Part shown: piece after piece, positions 41,956 through 52,370 of the stretch
How positions within the stretch are numbered: the first letter of the stretch is position 1
Layout: every line of letters starts with the position of its first letter
Assembly (NCBI RefSeq): GCF_040219335.1
Contig: NZ_JAVJSQ010000015.1
Coordinates: 186,001 to 250,000 of the forward strand
DNA length: 64,000 bases
Direction of reading: 5' to 3'
Origin: Gimesia sp.
GTDB taxonomy: Bacteria; Planctomycetota; Planctomycetia; Planctomycetales; Planctomycetaceae
Made by a program: the position numbers and the translations under genes
Notes under the pieces: model-generated
Seen by the model: only the letters and a program-made list of their open reading frames with translations
What the model was told of the DNA's origin: nothing
The model's database searches: none

Positions 41956-42621
41956 ATGTTAACTTCAACTGATTTGATTCGAATTGTCCTGGTGGACGAC
42001 CACATGATGCTGGTTGATTCACTGGTATCACGCTTTCACAGAGATACCCAGATCGAAGTCGTCGGAACGGCGACCAATGCGGATGAAGGGTTGTCGCTGA
42101 TTCTGGAGACAGAACCGGATGTCGTCATTCTGGATGTCGAACTGCCGGGGCGTGGCTCGTTTGACATTGCTGAGGAAATCAGCTCCCGACTCAAGAATAC
42201 CAAAATGATTTTTCTGACAGGTTATCTGTCAGACATCTTCATTGAGCTGGCATTACGAGTGGATGCCGTCGGCTACCTGCTCAAAGGGGAGCCGATTGAA
42301 TCATTGATCCATGCGATCAAGAAGGCCTCCCGTGGGGAATACTGTTTCTCTCAATCGGTCCAGGAAAGGCTCGTTTACGATCATAAAAAGAACCGCTACT
42401 CGATCCAGTCACAAAGCATGCTGACTTCGTTGACTTCACGTCAGATCGAAGTGCTGCGGCATCTGGCACGCGGTAAGAGCGTGAAAGAAGTGGCCCGGTC
42501 GATGCACCTTTCGGAAAAATCGATCGACAGTCACAAGTATCGGATCATGCACAAGCTGGGCATTCACGACCGCGTTGAGCTGGCCCGCTATTCCATTCGC
42601 GAAGGATTGACACTCCCTTAG
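41956..42621 (+). CDS. NarL/FixJ-type response regulator
   Basis: Receiver domain (about 5-125) with VLVDDHMMLVDSL, VVILDVELPGRG (phospho-acceptor Asp near 58) and VGYLLKGEP. LuxR-type HTH at about 155-215: LTSRQIEVLRHLARGKSVKE and LSEKSIDSHKYRIMHKLGIH. Controls transcription after phosphorylation; the kinase is not in the window apart from the H-box protein next door. Confidence 0.93.
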   Translation: MLTSTDLIRIVLVDDHMMLVDSLVSRFHRDTQIEVVGTATNADEGLSLILETEPDVVILDVELPGRGSFDIAEEISSRLKNTKMIFLTGYLSDIFIELALRVDAVGYLLKGEPIESLIHAIKKASRGEYCFSQSVQERLVYDHKKNRYSIQSQSMLTSLTSRQIEVLRHLARGKSVKEVARSMHLSEKSIDSHKYRIMHKLGIHDRVELARYSIREGLTLP

Positions 42622-42643
42622 TGTCTCCTGACGGGACTCCCGC

Positions 42644-43597
42644 TCAGGATTGGATCGGCCCGCGCTCTGCAATCAGGCGATCAAGGGTTTCCAGTTGTGA
42701 TTCAGAGAGTTCAAAATTCATTACCTCCGCATTTTCCTGAATCTGCTCCGGACGTTTGGCACCACATAAGGCACATGTGATGCCGGGCTGCTGGATTGTC
42801 CAGCGGATGACGATCTCTGCAATCGAGTGTTCCCATTCCGTGGAAAGCGTGCGGAGTTCATCCAGGAAATCCTGATTCTTTTCCCATTCTGCTCCATGAA
42901 ACATGGGATATTTCTGTCTGCCGTCCTGCGGATCGAACTGATGATCCCGCGCGAGCTTGCCGGCCAGCAGACCTTTCATCAAAGGCCAGTACGCCATCAC
43001 CGATACCTCGTTGTCTCTGCACCAGGGGAGACGATCCAGTTCGATGTCCCGCTGCAGCATGTTATAGCGGGGCTGATAGGCGGAGATCGGGCAGACCGCA
43101 TGAAACTCCTGTAGCTGTTCCAGCGTGAAGTTGGAAACGCCAACGGAGCGAATCTTGCCCGCTTCCCGCAACTCGTTGAACGCGACTGCAGATTCACCGA
43201 CCGGGATTTCCGGATCGGGGCCGTGCAGATAGTGCAGATCGATGCGGTCGGTGTTCAACCGCTGCAGGCTCTCATCGCATTCCTGTATGATGCGGGCGGG
43301 GGAGGCGTCGCGGACCTGTTTCCGGTCTTTCCAGTGAATGCCTCCTTTGGAAGCGATGACAATCTCGTCGCGTTTGTCACCCAGGGCTTTGGCGATCAGT
43401 TTTTCACTTTCGCCGTCGTATCCGTAGCAGTAAGCGGTGTCAAAGAAGTTGATGCCTGCATCAAACGCGGCCTGGAGCGTGGCCAGACTGGCCTCTTCGG
43501 TGACATCCACGCTGGTAACCCCGGAGATGGGCCAGCAGCCCATGGCGATGGGGGTGATCTGGATGTCTGTCTTGCCGATAGTGCGTAACTGGCTCAT
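42644..43597 (-). CDS. Aldo/keto reductase
   Basis: 317 residues from ATG 43597 (AAGGA upstream). Catalytic Asp/Tyr in FFDTAYCYGYDG, Lys in IVIASKGG, and YLHGPDP; the C-terminal GAKRPEQIQENAEV binds NADPH. Cytoplasmic reductase of aldehydes or sugars; substrate unknown. Confidence 0.9.
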   Translation of the reverse strand: MSQLRTIGKTDIQITPIAMGCWPISGVTSVDVTEEASLATLQAAFDAGINFFDTAYCYGYDGESEKLIAKALGDKRDEIVIASKGGIHWKDRKQVRDASPARIIQECDESLQRLNTDRIDLHYLHGPDPEIPVGESAVAFNELREAGKIRSVGVSNFTLEQLQEFHAVCPISAYQPRYNMLQRDIELDRLPWCRDNEVSVMAYWPLMKGLLAGKLARDHQFDPQDGRQKYPMFHGAEWEKNQDFLDELRTLSTEWEHSIAEIVIRWTIQQPGITCALCGAKRPEQIQENAEVMNFELSESQLETLDRLIAERGPIQS

Positions 43598-43743
43598 GCT
43601 GTTTGATCCTTCCGCGTGTGTGAGTTTCTGCTGTGCCCGGGTTCTGAATAGCACTTGTGGTCCTCATCATTTAAGATAACAGGCTCTGGTGTCAACCATT
43701 GTCCCGCCTTTCCTGTTTCAAAAGAGTGAAGAGCGTATCCAGC

Positions 43744-44430
43744 ATGTGTGCCCGTTTTTTCCTGTTTTCGCCTGACGAAGAAATCAAGCGGCTGTTTCAG
43801 ATGGTGTCATTTCCACAGGTTTCCCCGCGCTATAACATCGCCCCTTCCCAACCCGTGCTGGCGATAACGAATGCTGGTGCGGCGCTCGAGGTCCGGCATT
43901 TTCAATGGGGTTTTATTCCTGCCTGGTCCAAAGATCCACAGCCGGGACAGGCGATGATCAACGCCCGTTCGGAAACCGCAGCTTCAAAACCTTCGTTTAA
44001 AAACGCATTCCGCTACCGTCGCTGCCTGATTCCTGCGAATGGGTTTTATGAGTGGAAGAGTGCCGGCAATCGTTCGAAGCAGGCGATGTGTGTGCGTCTC
44101 AGTGAGGAACCCCTGTTTGCGATGGCTGGATTGTGGGAACAGTGGAGCAGTCCGGACGGCAGCGAACTGGAGACCTGCAGTGTGTTGACGACCGCTGCCA
44201 ATTCATTGCTGGAAGGCATCCATCCGCGGATGCCGGTGATCCTGAGACCGGAACAGTACCGCAAATGGCTGAGTGCCGACACGACACCGATTCCGCAGCT
44301 GGAAACTCTAATGCAGACCTATCCTGCAGACGAGATGCAGGCTTACCCGGTCAGTTCCTTCGTGAATCGGGTGGCCAACGATTCCCCCGAATGCATCGAA
44401 CCGATCCGCGAACAGAAAACGCTGTTCTAG
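43744..44430 (+). CDS. HMCES/YedK (SRAP) DNA-protein crosslink protein
   Basis: I start at ATG 43744 because the SRAP family needs Cys at position 2 (MCARFF) as the residue that crosslinks to abasic sites. Further landmarks are PRYNIAPSQPV, MINARSETAASKPSF, RRCLIPANGFYEWK and HPRMPVIL (His). It protects single-stranded DNA with abasic sites. A longer frame to 43699 lacks this logic. Its end overlaps the convergent HAD gene by four bases. Confidence 0.93.
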   Translation: MCARFFLFSPDEEIKRLFQMVSFPQVSPRYNIAPSQPVLAITNAGAALEVRHFQWGFIPAWSKDPQPGQAMINARSETAASKPSFKNAFRYRRCLIPANGFYEWKSAGNRSKQAMCVRLSEEPLFAMAGLWEQWSSPDGSELETCSVLTTAANSLLEGIHPRMPVILRPEQYRKWLSADTTPIPQLETLMQTYPADEMQAYPVSSFVNRVANDSPECIEPIREQKTLF

Positions 44431-45122
44431 AACGTTACTGAAGGTGGTGCGAACAGCGAGAGGACCGGCTGGATCTCTTCGAAGTGTGCGAACAGGTAGT
44501 CGGGTTTGCACTTTTCCAGTTCTTCGAGGGGATAGACGCCGGTAGCGACCGCAATGACCTGGGCACCGATGGCCCGGGCACAGGTGATGTCGCTCGGGGT
44601 ATCGCCGATGACCCAGATGGTCGCCTTCGTCAGGAGCTCGGGAGCATGACGCAGCTGAATCTGTCGGACCGCTTCATGGGCGACGTCGTTACGGTCAGCG
44701 TGATGATCGCCGTAAGCACCAAATTCGAAAAAGTGGTGCAGATCGTAATGCGTCAGTTTCTGATGCGCGCCCTGCTCAAAATTTCCGGTCAATAAACCCA
44801 GGTCGACATGCTCGTGTTCGGCCAGGGTATCCAGAATTTCGCGGATGCCCGGCAGCACGCGTCCCTGGCGGGTCTTCAGATTGGAGGCCAGCAACCTGAG
44901 ATAACCTGCTTCGAAACGCTTGCGGTTGGCACTGGTGTTTTCGATCTTAAAGTATTCAAACAGATCGACCATGATCGAGTGATCGGTGCGGCCGGCCGTC
45001 GGGATGCCCTCGATGGGGGCGGCTACCTGAAATTCGTCTTCCAGCATGTGCAGGATTGAATGCTGACCGGCGCCGCCGGAGTCAATAAGCGTACCATCAA
45101 TGTCAAACAGGCAGATGTGCAT
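44427..45122 (-). CDS. HAD-superfamily hydrolase (phosphoglycolate phosphatase-like)
   Basis: 231 residues. Motif I FDIDGTLIDSGG at the N-terminus, motif II LGLLTGN, Lys in KATIWVIG and motif IV VIGDTPSDITCARA. Acts on a small phosphate ester; substrate unknown. Confidence 0.9.
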   Translation of the reverse strand: MHICLFDIDGTLIDSGGAGQHSILHMLEDEFQVAAPIEGIPTAGRTDHSIMVDLFEYFKIENTSANRKRFEAGYLRLLASNLKTRQGRVLPGIREILDTLAEHEHVDLGLLTGNFEQGAHQKLTHYDLHHFFEFGAYGDHHADRNDVAHEAVRQIQLRHAPELLTKATIWVIGDTPSDITCARAIGAQVIAVATGVYPLEELEKCKPDYLFAHFEEIQPVLSLFAPPSVTF

Positions 45123-45144
45123 GATGCGTCAGGGTTTCTGTCAA

Positions 45145-45177
45145 AGAATAAGGGGCTGTTTTGTCTGCCCTTATTCT
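45145..45177 (-). terminator. Terminator-like hairpin
   Basis: A perfect 10-bp stem, AGAATAAGGG (45145-45154) and CCCTTATTCT (45168-45177), overlaps the stop codon of the ATPase gene. On the minus strand TTTG follows, so the tail is short. Confidence 0.6.
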
Positions 45178-46012
45178 ATACACCCTGGATGGCTTCGGAA
45201 ATGCGGTTGACGTGTGCAGGTGCACCATTAATTTCACGTTGTGCCCTGCGGATCACTTCGGCGTCGATTTCGTTCAGATTCTGTTCATATCCAGCGAGCA
45301 GTGCCAGATCACAGATTTGATTGATTCGGGTCGGGAATCCGTGTGTGGACCGGTGAATTTCTTTAATCGCATCTGTGGTGAAGACCGCGTCGGCACAACC
45401 GGAGAGGCTCAGGCGATGCTGAATATAATTTTCGGTCATTTCCGAATCCAGGGCCGTCAGTTCGATCGACAGATCGGAAATCTGTGCGGCACGCTCGGCC
45501 TGGGGCGAGTTGGCTTCGTCCATTGTCAGCACAAGCGAGAGACTGGGAAACTGCTGATTGCCGGTGTGCAACAGACGCTCGATGGCGTGCAGTGCCTCCA
45601 GGCGGCTCAGATCAACGTGATCTAGCAGCAGCAGGAGTCGACCCTGGGTGAGTTGCATGCCGGTCAGACAGTCGGTGAGCTGTCTCCAGAGCTGAGGCAG
45701 CGGGGTCTCATGGGCAGGGCCGAGACGCAGTTGGGCACAGAGTTGCCAGAGAAACTCTTCTTCTCCGAGTCCCAGCAGGTCCAGGTATTCACACTGACAG
45801 GAACTGCGGGTCAGAATCTGCTGACAGGCTTTTAACGTGAGTGACTTTCCTGTGCCGGAAGGACCGCTAAACAGACTGCATTTTTTCTGTTCCTCTGCCA
45901 CGAACAGCAGACGGGCCAGGGCCTCTTCATGGAGTTCACTTTCGAAGAACAGCGCCAGATCCTGTTGTTGAGAAAAGGGTGCCTGTGACAAATTCCAGAA
46001 GTCGTAGTACAT
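45176..46012 (-). CDS. ExeA/GspA-like AAA ATPase
   Basis: From ATG 46012: MYYDFWNLSQAPFSQQQD, the typical start of ExeA-type proteins. Then Walker A GPSGTGKS, Walker B LLLLLDHVD, and a C-terminal lid ending GFPTRINQICDLALLAGYEQ. About 278 residues without the peptidoglycan-binding part seen in full GspA. May support secretion or pilus assembly, or act as a generic MshM-type ATPase. The frame is open to 46111, but the internal ATG is the family start. Confidence 0.88.
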   Translation of the reverse strand: MYYDFWNLSQAPFSQQQDLALFFESELHEEALARLLFVAEEQKKCSLFSGPSGTGKSLTLKACQQILTRSSCQCEYLDLLGLGEEEFLWQLCAQLRLGPAHETPLPQLWRQLTDCLTGMQLTQGRLLLLLDHVDLSRLEALHAIERLLHTGNQQFPSLSLVLTMDEANSPQAERAAQISDLSIELTALDSEMTENYIQHRLSLSGCADAVFTTDAIKEIHRSTHGFPTRINQICDLALLAGYEQNLNEIDAEVIRRAQREINGAPAHVNRISEAIQGV

Positions 46013-46222
46013 GATTGAAGTTGACCCGATGAAAATGATGTTTGAACAGATTTGCTCAGATTCTCTGGTCCCGCTGTTACGGAATCCTGCCTTATTGTTA
46101 AAATCGGCCAATGACTACTATCGGCATGACCGAACCGTGGCTGCTGAGTTCATTTTCCTCAACTTGCGTAAATTAAAGCCGCACAGTCTCTTCATCAATC
46201 AGTGATTTCTTGAGAAACATTC

Positions 46223-46939
46223 ATGACGCATCGTTTTTTTTATGAAGGTTCTTTGGACGACGCGCTCCTCCAACTGGACGGGAGTGAGGCCCATCATCTG
46301 CTGCACGTGTTGCGGATGAAGGTGGGGGATGAGGTCCTGCTGTTTAACGGCACCGGAATTGAAGCTGAGGGGCAGATTGAGAAAACGGGGCGGAAAACGG
46401 TCGATATCAAGGTCGTGCGTCGTCATGAAATCGAGGCTGAGACACAGGTTCCCCTGATTTTGGCGACCGCGGTTCCCAAGGGAGATCGCTTTCGCTGGCT
46501 GGTCGAAAAAGCAGCCGAACTGGGCGTCACCAGGCTCGTCCCCCTGACTACGGAACGGAGCAGCGTCGATCCGGGTGAGAACCGATTGAAAAAATTACAA
46601 CAGACGATTGTGTCTGCAGCGAAACAGTCGGGCCAGATTCGACTGATGGAGCTGGCCCCGTTACAGCCGTTGAGCGACTTCGTCAAGGAGATCGACCCGG
46701 CAGAGCAGCAACTGCTGATCGCCGATCCGCAGGGATCCGCGTGGACGGAACTGAATCTGTCTGAATCGGAGACATCCGCAGCCGGTGTTGTGATTCTGAT
46801 CGGCCCCGAAGGGGGCTTTTCTGCTGAAGAAGTTCAGGCGGCTGAAGACGCCGGGGCGCAGGCGGTTCAGATCAACGCGGGAATTCTGCGGATTGAGACG
46901 GCAGCGCTCCTGATGGCAGGCCTGGTTCGCTTGCCTTAG
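46223..46939 (+). CDS. rsmE: 16S rRNA m3U1498 methyltransferase RsmE
   Basis: 238 residues. N-terminal PUA-like part with RFFYEG and HLLHVLRMKVGDEV, SPOUT domain with RFRWLVEKAAELGVTRLVPL, ERSSV, AAKQSGQ and the SAM knot LIGPEGGFSAEEV plus GILRIETAAL. Methylates U1498 of 16S rRNA. Confidence 0.95.
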   Translation: MTHRFFYEGSLDDALLQLDGSEAHHLLHVLRMKVGDEVLLFNGTGIEAEGQIEKTGRKTVDIKVVRRHEIEAETQVPLILATAVPKGDRFRWLVEKAAELGVTRLVPLTTERSSVDPGENRLKKLQQTIVSAAKQSGQIRLMELAPLQPLSDFVKEIDPAEQQLLIADPQGSAWTELNLSESETSAAGVVILIGPEGGFSAEEVQAAEDAGAQAVQINAGILRIETAALLMAGLVRLP

Positions 46940-46946
46940 AGCCTCG

Positions 46947-47327
46947 TTATTTAAACAAGTAGCCCGAACGCATCAGTAGCACGAAGCTGTAGATGACGAC
47001 GCCTGCGACGATCAGCGAGCCGAAGTTCAACAGCTTGCGACCGGTCTCCATTTTCTTGCGAGCCACGATCTGGGCAATCACCGTCACCACCGCCACCAGG
47101 GAGAACTTGAAGTAGACCATCCCCCGGATGCCCCAGTGGGCGATGAAGTAGTTGGCCAACTGATTGGACTCGCGGAAACTTCCGGTGACCAGCAGCAGGT
47201 AGGTCATAAACACATCCAGTGCATTGACCAGGATAAAGATGCAGGTCTCCCGCTCCAGAGGAAGTTGATTCCCCAGGAACGAGCGGCCTGATTTTTTTTC
47301 ATTGGGTTGCGGATCGGTTTCATCCAT
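46947..47327 (-). CDS. Small membrane protein (DUF5658-like)
   Basis: 126 residues with three membrane helices (about 27-45, 68-88, 95-120). The first has FILVNALDVFMTYLLL and a following NQLANYFIAHWG, the DUF5658 pattern. Converges on rsmE with a 7-bp gap. Function unknown. Confidence 0.75.
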   Translation of the reverse strand: MDETDPQPNEKKSGRSFLGNQLPLERETCIFILVNALDVFMTYLLLVTGSFRESNQLANYFIAHWGIRGMVYFKFSLVAVVTVIAQIVARKKMETGRKLLNFGSLIVAGVVIYSFVLLMRSGYLFK

Positions 47328-47374
47328 GATGGCGTCTCATGCGACCTGATGGGGTATGGGCGGAACGAGTTCCT

Positions 47375-48340
47375 TCAAACCAGCTTGCGCAGCTGTTTGA
47401 TGTAGCCGGGAATTGCTTCTTTGGGTGGTTCATCAGCTTCATACTCCAGGACGATGAAGTTCTTGTAGTTTGCGTCCTTGAGAATTTTCACGATCCGGGG
47501 AATGTCGGCCGGTTTTTCTTCCCCACGGGCACCCATCTCGACTTTGATCTGGGCATTGATCGCCAGGGGAGCGATCTTTTCCAGGTCTGCGTAGGGATGT
47601 TCGGTGCGGAAGTTACCGCTGTCGAAGTTCACGCCAAAGTTAGGCGATTTGTTGATGCCATCGATAATACGCATCATCTGTTCCGGGGTGGAAGTAATGC
47701 CGCCATGATTTTCCAACGCGAGGCTGACGCCTTTCTGTTCCGCATACTTCAGCGATTCGTTAATCCCTATCTGGCACATCTTGATGGCTTCTGCTTCGTT
47801 GCCTCCCTTGGGAACACGACCGGCGAAGATCCGGATGACGGGCGCGCCCAAAATAGCGGCGTAGTCGATCCAGTTGCGGGTCATTTCCAGCTGTGCGTCG
47901 CGGGCATCGCCTTTGGGCAGACAGAAGTCGTTGCCGATGGCGGTGCCGGAGACTTCCATGCCCAGAGAGCCGACGAGATCCTTCGTCTCTTTCAGATAGT
48001 CTTCACTGACCGGGTTGGGGAAGTAGTAGCTGGTCAGCTCGCAGCCATCCAGTTTCAGCTCGCCGCAGTAGCGAACGAAATCCATGATATCCATGGTGGC
48101 GGGAGTTTTGCGTTTGCGGGGCGTGGGCCAGTATTTCTGCAGATCCCGGTTGAAAGAATAGGCGGCCAGACTCAGTTTGAGATGTTCGGGTGCCGTTTTT
48201 TTCTGAACACCGGCGGACAAAACGGTGTCTGTGAACAAAGAACCTGCTGCGAGGGCACCGAAACCGGCCAGTGAGGCTGATTTCAGAAATTCGCGTCTGC
48301 TGGTTTCCTGGTTGAATTGGGTCTCTGAAGGAACTGCCAT
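47375..48340 (-). CDS. Tat-exported sugar phosphate isomerase/epimerase-like protein
   Basis: Twin-arginine signal SRREFLKSASLAGFGALAAG after ATG 48340 (GGGAGT upstream). The mature part is an AP-endonuclease-2-type TIM barrel with KLSLAAYSFNRDL, LALENHGG (metal Glu), GVNFDSGNFRTEHP (metal Asp, His) and FIVLEYEADEP (Glu). Xylose-isomerase-like; probably acts on a sugar outside the cytoplasm. Large families of this type are a planctomycete trait. Confidence 0.9.
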   Translation of the reverse strand: MAVPSETQFNQETSRREFLKSASLAGFGALAAGSLFTDTVLSAGVQKKTAPEHLKLSLAAYSFNRDLQKYWPTPRKRKTPATMDIMDFVRYCGELKLDGCELTSYYFPNPVSEDYLKETKDLVGSLGMEVSGTAIGNDFCLPKGDARDAQLEMTRNWIDYAAILGAPVIRIFAGRVPKGGNEAEAIKMCQIGINESLKYAEQKGVSLALENHGGITSTPEQMMRIIDGINKSPNFGVNFDSGNFRTEHPYADLEKIAPLAINAQIKVEMGARGEEKPADIPRIVKILKDANYKNFIVLEYEADEPPKEAIPGYIKQLRKLV

Positions 48341-48727
48341 TATGTTTACTCCCGGTCTGAGCCGTGTTCTAGATCGCGTCGCATTAACCATAGCGTTTTC
48401 AAATTAATCTACTCGGTCCAAACGGTCCTGGAGACGCTACAGTAAAACTGGACACAGTTTAAGTGTCAAAAATCGGATTGTTCTGGGGCGGATTCTAAGC
48501 CCGTCCATTTTGACAAATCGAGGACTGTAAAGAAACCCTCGATCTCAAAAACAGGCAGAATTGCAAAGTTTCCGAGGATAGCTAAACTTACTCTATTCTT
48601 GTAGATATCACTGACAGCCAACCTGTCTGTCTGTTACCCTGTACGACCAGGAAAACGTTTCCAGGCTGTTGAATTTTAAATCTTTGACCGGGCCCGTGTG
48701 CCCAACGAATCAGGAAGACCGGATACC
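48341..48727. other. leuS upstream region, 387 bp
   Basis: No gene. One ATCGAGG/CCTCGAT hairpin at about 48517-48543. I looked for a T-box leader (specifier and T-box bulge) and saw none. Confidence 0.45.
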
Positions 48728-51652
48728 ATGCCTCGCTATGACGCCAAGCGGATTGAAACCAAATGGCAAGCCTATTGGGACCAGCACGAAACCTTCAAAA
48801 CGGGAGACTTTGTTGAAGGGAAAGACAAGCTGTATGTTCTCGATATGTTTCCCTATCCGTCGGGCGATGGCTTGCACGTGGGGCATCCGGAAGGTTACAC
48901 CGCCACCGATATCGTCTGTCGTCATGCCCGTATGCAGGGGAAGCAGGTCTTGCACCCCATGGGCTGGGATGCCTTCGGCTTGCCCGCGGAGCAGCACGCG
49001 ATCAAAACCGGCACCCCGCCACGGATTACGACGCAGAAAAACATCGACACCTTCCGCCGCCAGTTGAAGATGCTCGGCTTCAGTTACGACTGGAGTCGTG
49101 AATTCTCCACGACCGATCCCGATTACTTCCGCTGGACGCAGTGGATCTTTTTGCAGTTGTTCGATTCCTGGTTCGACAGTGAATGCAAGTGGACCGGGCC
49201 GGACGGGAAAGAACGCACGGGTCGGGCTCGTCCCATCAGCGAATTGCCGATTCCTGAGAAAGTGCAGGCCGCGGGAGAAGAAGCGGTCCGTCGTTACCAG
49301 GATCGTCAGCGACTCGCTTACCAGCATGAAGCGCCGGTCAACTGGTGCCCGAAGTTGGGAACCGTGTTGGCGAATGAAGAAATCATCGACGGCAAGAGCG
49401 AACGGGGCGGCCATCCGGTCGAGCGGGTCCCCTTGCGGCAGTGGATGTTGCGGATCACCAAGTACGGCGATCGTCTCGTGGACGGACTCGAAGGTCTCGA
49501 CTGGTCCGATTCGATCAAGTCGCTTCAGACCAACTGGATTGGCCGCAGTGAAGGGGCCGAGGTTGATTTCTTTATCGGCTCGGGAGACCCGGAAGCAGAC
49601 GTCTATGAGGAATTTGACAACTGGAAAGCGAAGCGTCGCTCAGCAGGCTTTCCGGAAGATCAGGAAGAGGATGTTTTACGGGTTTATACAACCCGTCCGG
49701 ATACGTTGTACGGAGCCACCTACATGGTGTTGGCGCCCGAGCATCCGTTTGTCGATCGTCTGACCGCAATCGAACAGGAAGAGGCGGTGGAGGCCTATCG
49801 GAAACAGGCGGCCCTTAAGAGTGACCTCGACCGGACCGATCTCGCCAAGGAGAAGACAGGCGTCTTTAGCGGCAACTTTGCGATCAATCCCGTTAATGGT
49901 GCGCCGATCCCGATCTGGATTGCCGACTATGTCTTGAGCAGCTACGGCACCGGTGCCATCATGGCGGTTCCCGCACACGACTTGCGGGACTGGGAATTCG
50001 CGGTGAAATTTGATCTGTTGATCATACCTGTCGTGGAACCGCCGGCTGACTATGAACCGACAAAGGATGAACTGGCTTTAGAAGCCGAAATCGATGGTGA
50101 GAAACGCACGCCCTTTTCCGGGTTGGGGACGGCGATTCATTCGCGTGAATTTAACGGCACTCCGACGGCCGAATTCAAGAAACAGATTACCGCGGATCTC
50201 GTCAGTCAGGGCGTGGGCAAAGGGGCCGTCAATTACCGGTTGCGGGACTGGCTCTTCAGTCGTCAGCACTTCTGGGGCGAGCCGTTCCCGATCTGGCATG
50301 AACTCGATGCGGATGGCAACATCACCGGTTTGATGCGGGCCGAGGCGGCGGAGAATTTGCCCGTCGAACTTCCCGAGTTGAAAGAATTCAAGCCGACAGG
50401 CACTCCGGAACCGCCGTTGTCTGTCGCCCCTGAAGAGTGGTTGTACAAAACCGACGCGGACGGCACGCGCTTGATGCGGGAAGTCAACAGCATGCCGCAA
50501 TGGGCGGGATCCTGCTGGTACTATTTGCGGTATGCCGATCCGAAAAACGGGGAGCGGTTTATTGATCCCGAGATTGAAAAGCAGTGGTTGCCCGTCGATC
50601 TCTACATCGGCGGTGGTGAGCACGCGGTGTTGCACCTGCTCTATGCCCGTTTCTGGCATCAGGTGTTGTTCGACCGTGGTTATGTGACCTGCCCCGAACC
50701 GTTCCAGAAGCTCGTGAACCAGGGGATGATTCTCGGCGACGTCGAGTTGACCGGCTTCCAGAAAACCGACGGCTCCTGGATCTCCGCGAAAGACGTGGAA
50801 GAATCGGATGAGTCCGACACGAAATGGGCCATTAAGAACTCAGGTGAACCAGCCACGCCGATCAAACTCGAATCGGAACAGGTTGAAAAAGCGGGCGAAG
50901 ATTTCGTGCTCGTGGGTGAACCGGAGATCTTCGTCAACAGCCGCGCGCATAAGATGTCGAAGTCGCGAGGCAACGTGGTCAATCCCGACTTTGTGGTGGA
51001 CGAGTACGGTGCCGACTCCTTGCGGATGTACGAGATGTTTATGGGGCCACTCGAAGCGACCAAGCCCTGGAGCATGAGCGGCGTGGACGGCGTCTGTCGT
51101 TTCCTCGGTCGCGTCTGGCGATTGATCATCGATGAACGTGCCGAAGAGTTGCAGTTGAACGAGAGCGTGACCGACGCAGATCCCTCGGAAGAACAGTTGC
51201 GGATTCTGCACAAGACCATCAAGGCGGTGACCGCAGATATCGAGAAGCTCTCGTTCAATACGGCCATCAGCCGCATGATGGAATTCGTGAACGCGATGGG
51301 GCAGCAGAAGACGCGTTCGCGTTCGGTGCTTTCTGATTTCCTGCTGTTGCTCTCCCCGTTCGCACCACACATCGCCGAGGAACTCTGGAGCATCCTCGGT
51401 CATACCGAGTCGCTGGCCTACGCCGACTGGCCGCAGTATGACGAAGCGTTGCTGCAGGAATCGGTGGTCGAAGTGCCGGTGCAGGTGAATGGAAAATTGC
51501 GATCCAAGATCTCGGTTGCCGCCGATGCGGACCAGGCAGCGATGCAGCAGGCCGCGGAGCAGGACGAGACCATCGCCAAATACCTGGAAGGCAAGACGAT
51601 CGTGAAAGCGGTCGTGATTCCGGGCCGGTTGATCAACTTCGTGGTGAAGTAA
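48728..51652 (+). CDS. leuS: Leucyl-tRNA synthetase
   Basis: 974 residues from ATG 48728 (start [14 protein letters not shown]). HIGH-type motif HVGHPEG after FPYPSGDGL. Editing domain with [13 protein letters not shown] and [12 protein letters not shown]. The KMSKS motif HKMSKSRGN is at about residue 741, and the anticodon-binding helical domain follows. Charges tRNA-Leu with leucine in the cytoplasm. A GTG at 48698 would add ten residues. Strongly GC-rich third positions, in contrast to the AT-rich genes that follow. Confidence 0.98.
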   Translation: MPRYDAKRIETKWQAYWDQHETFKTGDFVEGKDKLYVLDMFPYPSGDGLHVGHPEGYTATDIVCRHARMQGKQVLHPMGWDAFGLPAEQHAIKTGTPPRITTQKNIDTFRRQLKMLGFSYDWSREFSTTDPDYFRWTQWIFLQLFDSWFDSECKWTGPDGKERTGRARPISELPIPEKVQAAGEEAVRRYQDRQRLAYQHEAPVNWCPKLGTVLANEEIIDGKSERGGHPVERVPLRQWMLRITKYGDRLVDGLEGLDWSDSIKSLQTNWIGRSEGAEVDFFIGSGDPEADVYEEFDNWKAKRRSAGFPEDQEEDVLRVYTTRPDTLYGATYMVLAPEHPFVDRLTAIEQEEAVEAYRKQAALKSDLDRTDLAKEKTGVFSGNFAINPVNGAPIPIWIADYVLSSYGTGAIMAVPAHDLRDWEFAVKFDLLIIPVVEPPADYEPTKDELALEAEIDGEKRTPFSGLGTAIHSREFNGTPTAEFKKQITADLVSQGVGKGAVNYRLRDWLFSRQHFWGEPFPIWHELDADGNITGLMRAEAAENLPVELPELKEFKPTGTPEPPLSVAPEEWLYKTDADGTRLMREVNSMPQWAGSCWYYLRYADPKNGERFIDPEIEKQWLPVDLYIGGGEHAVLHLLYARFWHQVLFDRGYVTCPEPFQKLVNQGMILGDVELTGFQKTDGSWISAKDVEESDESDTKWAIKNSGEPATPIKLESEQVEKAGEDFVLVGEPEIFVNSRAHKMSKSRGNVVNPDFVVDEYGADSLRMYEMFMGPLEATKPWSMSGVDGVCRFLGRVWRLIIDERAEELQLNESVTDADPSEEQLRILHKTIKAVTADIEKLSFNTAISRMMEFVNAMGQQKTRSRSVLSDFLLLLSPFAPHIAEELWSILGHTESLAYADWPQYDEALLQESVVEVPVQVNGKLRSKISVAADADQAAMQQAAEQDETIAKYLEGKTIVKAVVIPGRLINFVVK

Positions 51653-51695
51653 GCGGCGGCGAACCGGAGAGCAGCCAGAGGCAGACTTTCAGCCG

Positions 51696-51726
51696 AGCAG
51701 GTTCCGCTGGAGCAGCGGGACCTGCT
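51696..51726 (+). terminator. Strong hairpin after leuS
   Basis: A 13-bp stem with one G-U pair, AGCAGGTTCCGCT (51696-51708) and AGCGGGACCTGCT (51714-51726). No T tail follows, so its role as terminator is inferred from position. Confidence 0.5.
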
Positions 51727-51784
51727 GCGCTGTTGTTGCGGCTGTGGAAAAATGAAAAAACTGACCTTTTGGGGTATTTAGTTT

Positions 51785-52297
51785 ATGTTAGGCCCTCAAT
51801 CATTTATACAGAGGTTAATCGCATCAAAAGTAGCGAAACCACATCAGATCCGAGGATGTTCAGAATCGGAGATCAAACGGATTTGTGATGCATCTGCTTT
51901 GCCGCTCCCCAATGCATATTTAGAGTTTTTAAGGGTCGCTGGAAAAGGTGCAGGCCGTTTCATGTGGGAAGTCAATCAATATTATGATGATATGCTAAAA
52001 CTTAATTATGAAGCTGAGGATACACTCGATATTTTTGAAAAAGGTAAATTAATACTACCAAAAAATGCTTACGTATTTTCAATGCGATATGGGGAACAGT
52101 TTCTGTTTTTTATTGCTGATGGCACAAGCGACAACCCTTCTGTTTTTTACTATTACGAAGGAGATGGCAAATTTACGGATCTAAAAAAAACGTTCTGGGA
52201 TGTCATCGAAGGCGAACTGGTAGAGTGGGAAGAAGATTTTCGAAAATCAGGTGATGATCCAAATTCAGCTATTAATCTGTTTTGGAATATGGAGTAA
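51785..52297 (+). CDS. SMI1/KNR4 (SUKH)-family protein
   Basis: 170 residues. A SUKH-like fold is suggested by GCSESEIKRICDASALPLPNAYLEFLRVAGKGAG (helix then LPxxYxxFL and glycine turn), a strand VFSMRYGEQFLFFIA and a late helix TFWDVIEGELVEWEED. SUKH proteins are best known as immunity proteins against contact-dependent or polymorphic toxins. AT-rich compared with leuS, consistent with acquisition. It opens an accessory patch with other immunity-type genes. Confidence 0.8.
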   Translation: MLGPQSFIQRLIASKVAKPHQIRGCSESEIKRICDASALPLPNAYLEFLRVAGKGAGRFMWEVNQYYDDMLKLNYEAEDTLDIFEKGKLILPKNAYVFSMRYGEQFLFFIADGTSDNPSVFYYYEGDGKFTDLKKTFWDVIEGELVEWEEDFRKSGDDPNSAINLFWNME

Positions 52298-52370
52298 AAA
52301 AGTTGCAAGAAATTAAATACGAGCCCCGAAGACGGTTCCTGTTACCTTTTGTCTCTGCAAGATATTGCGG

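Noticed and set aside
48341-48727. Possible T-box leader before leuS
   Set aside because: No specifier loop, T-box sequence or antiterminator found; only one 7-bp hairpin.
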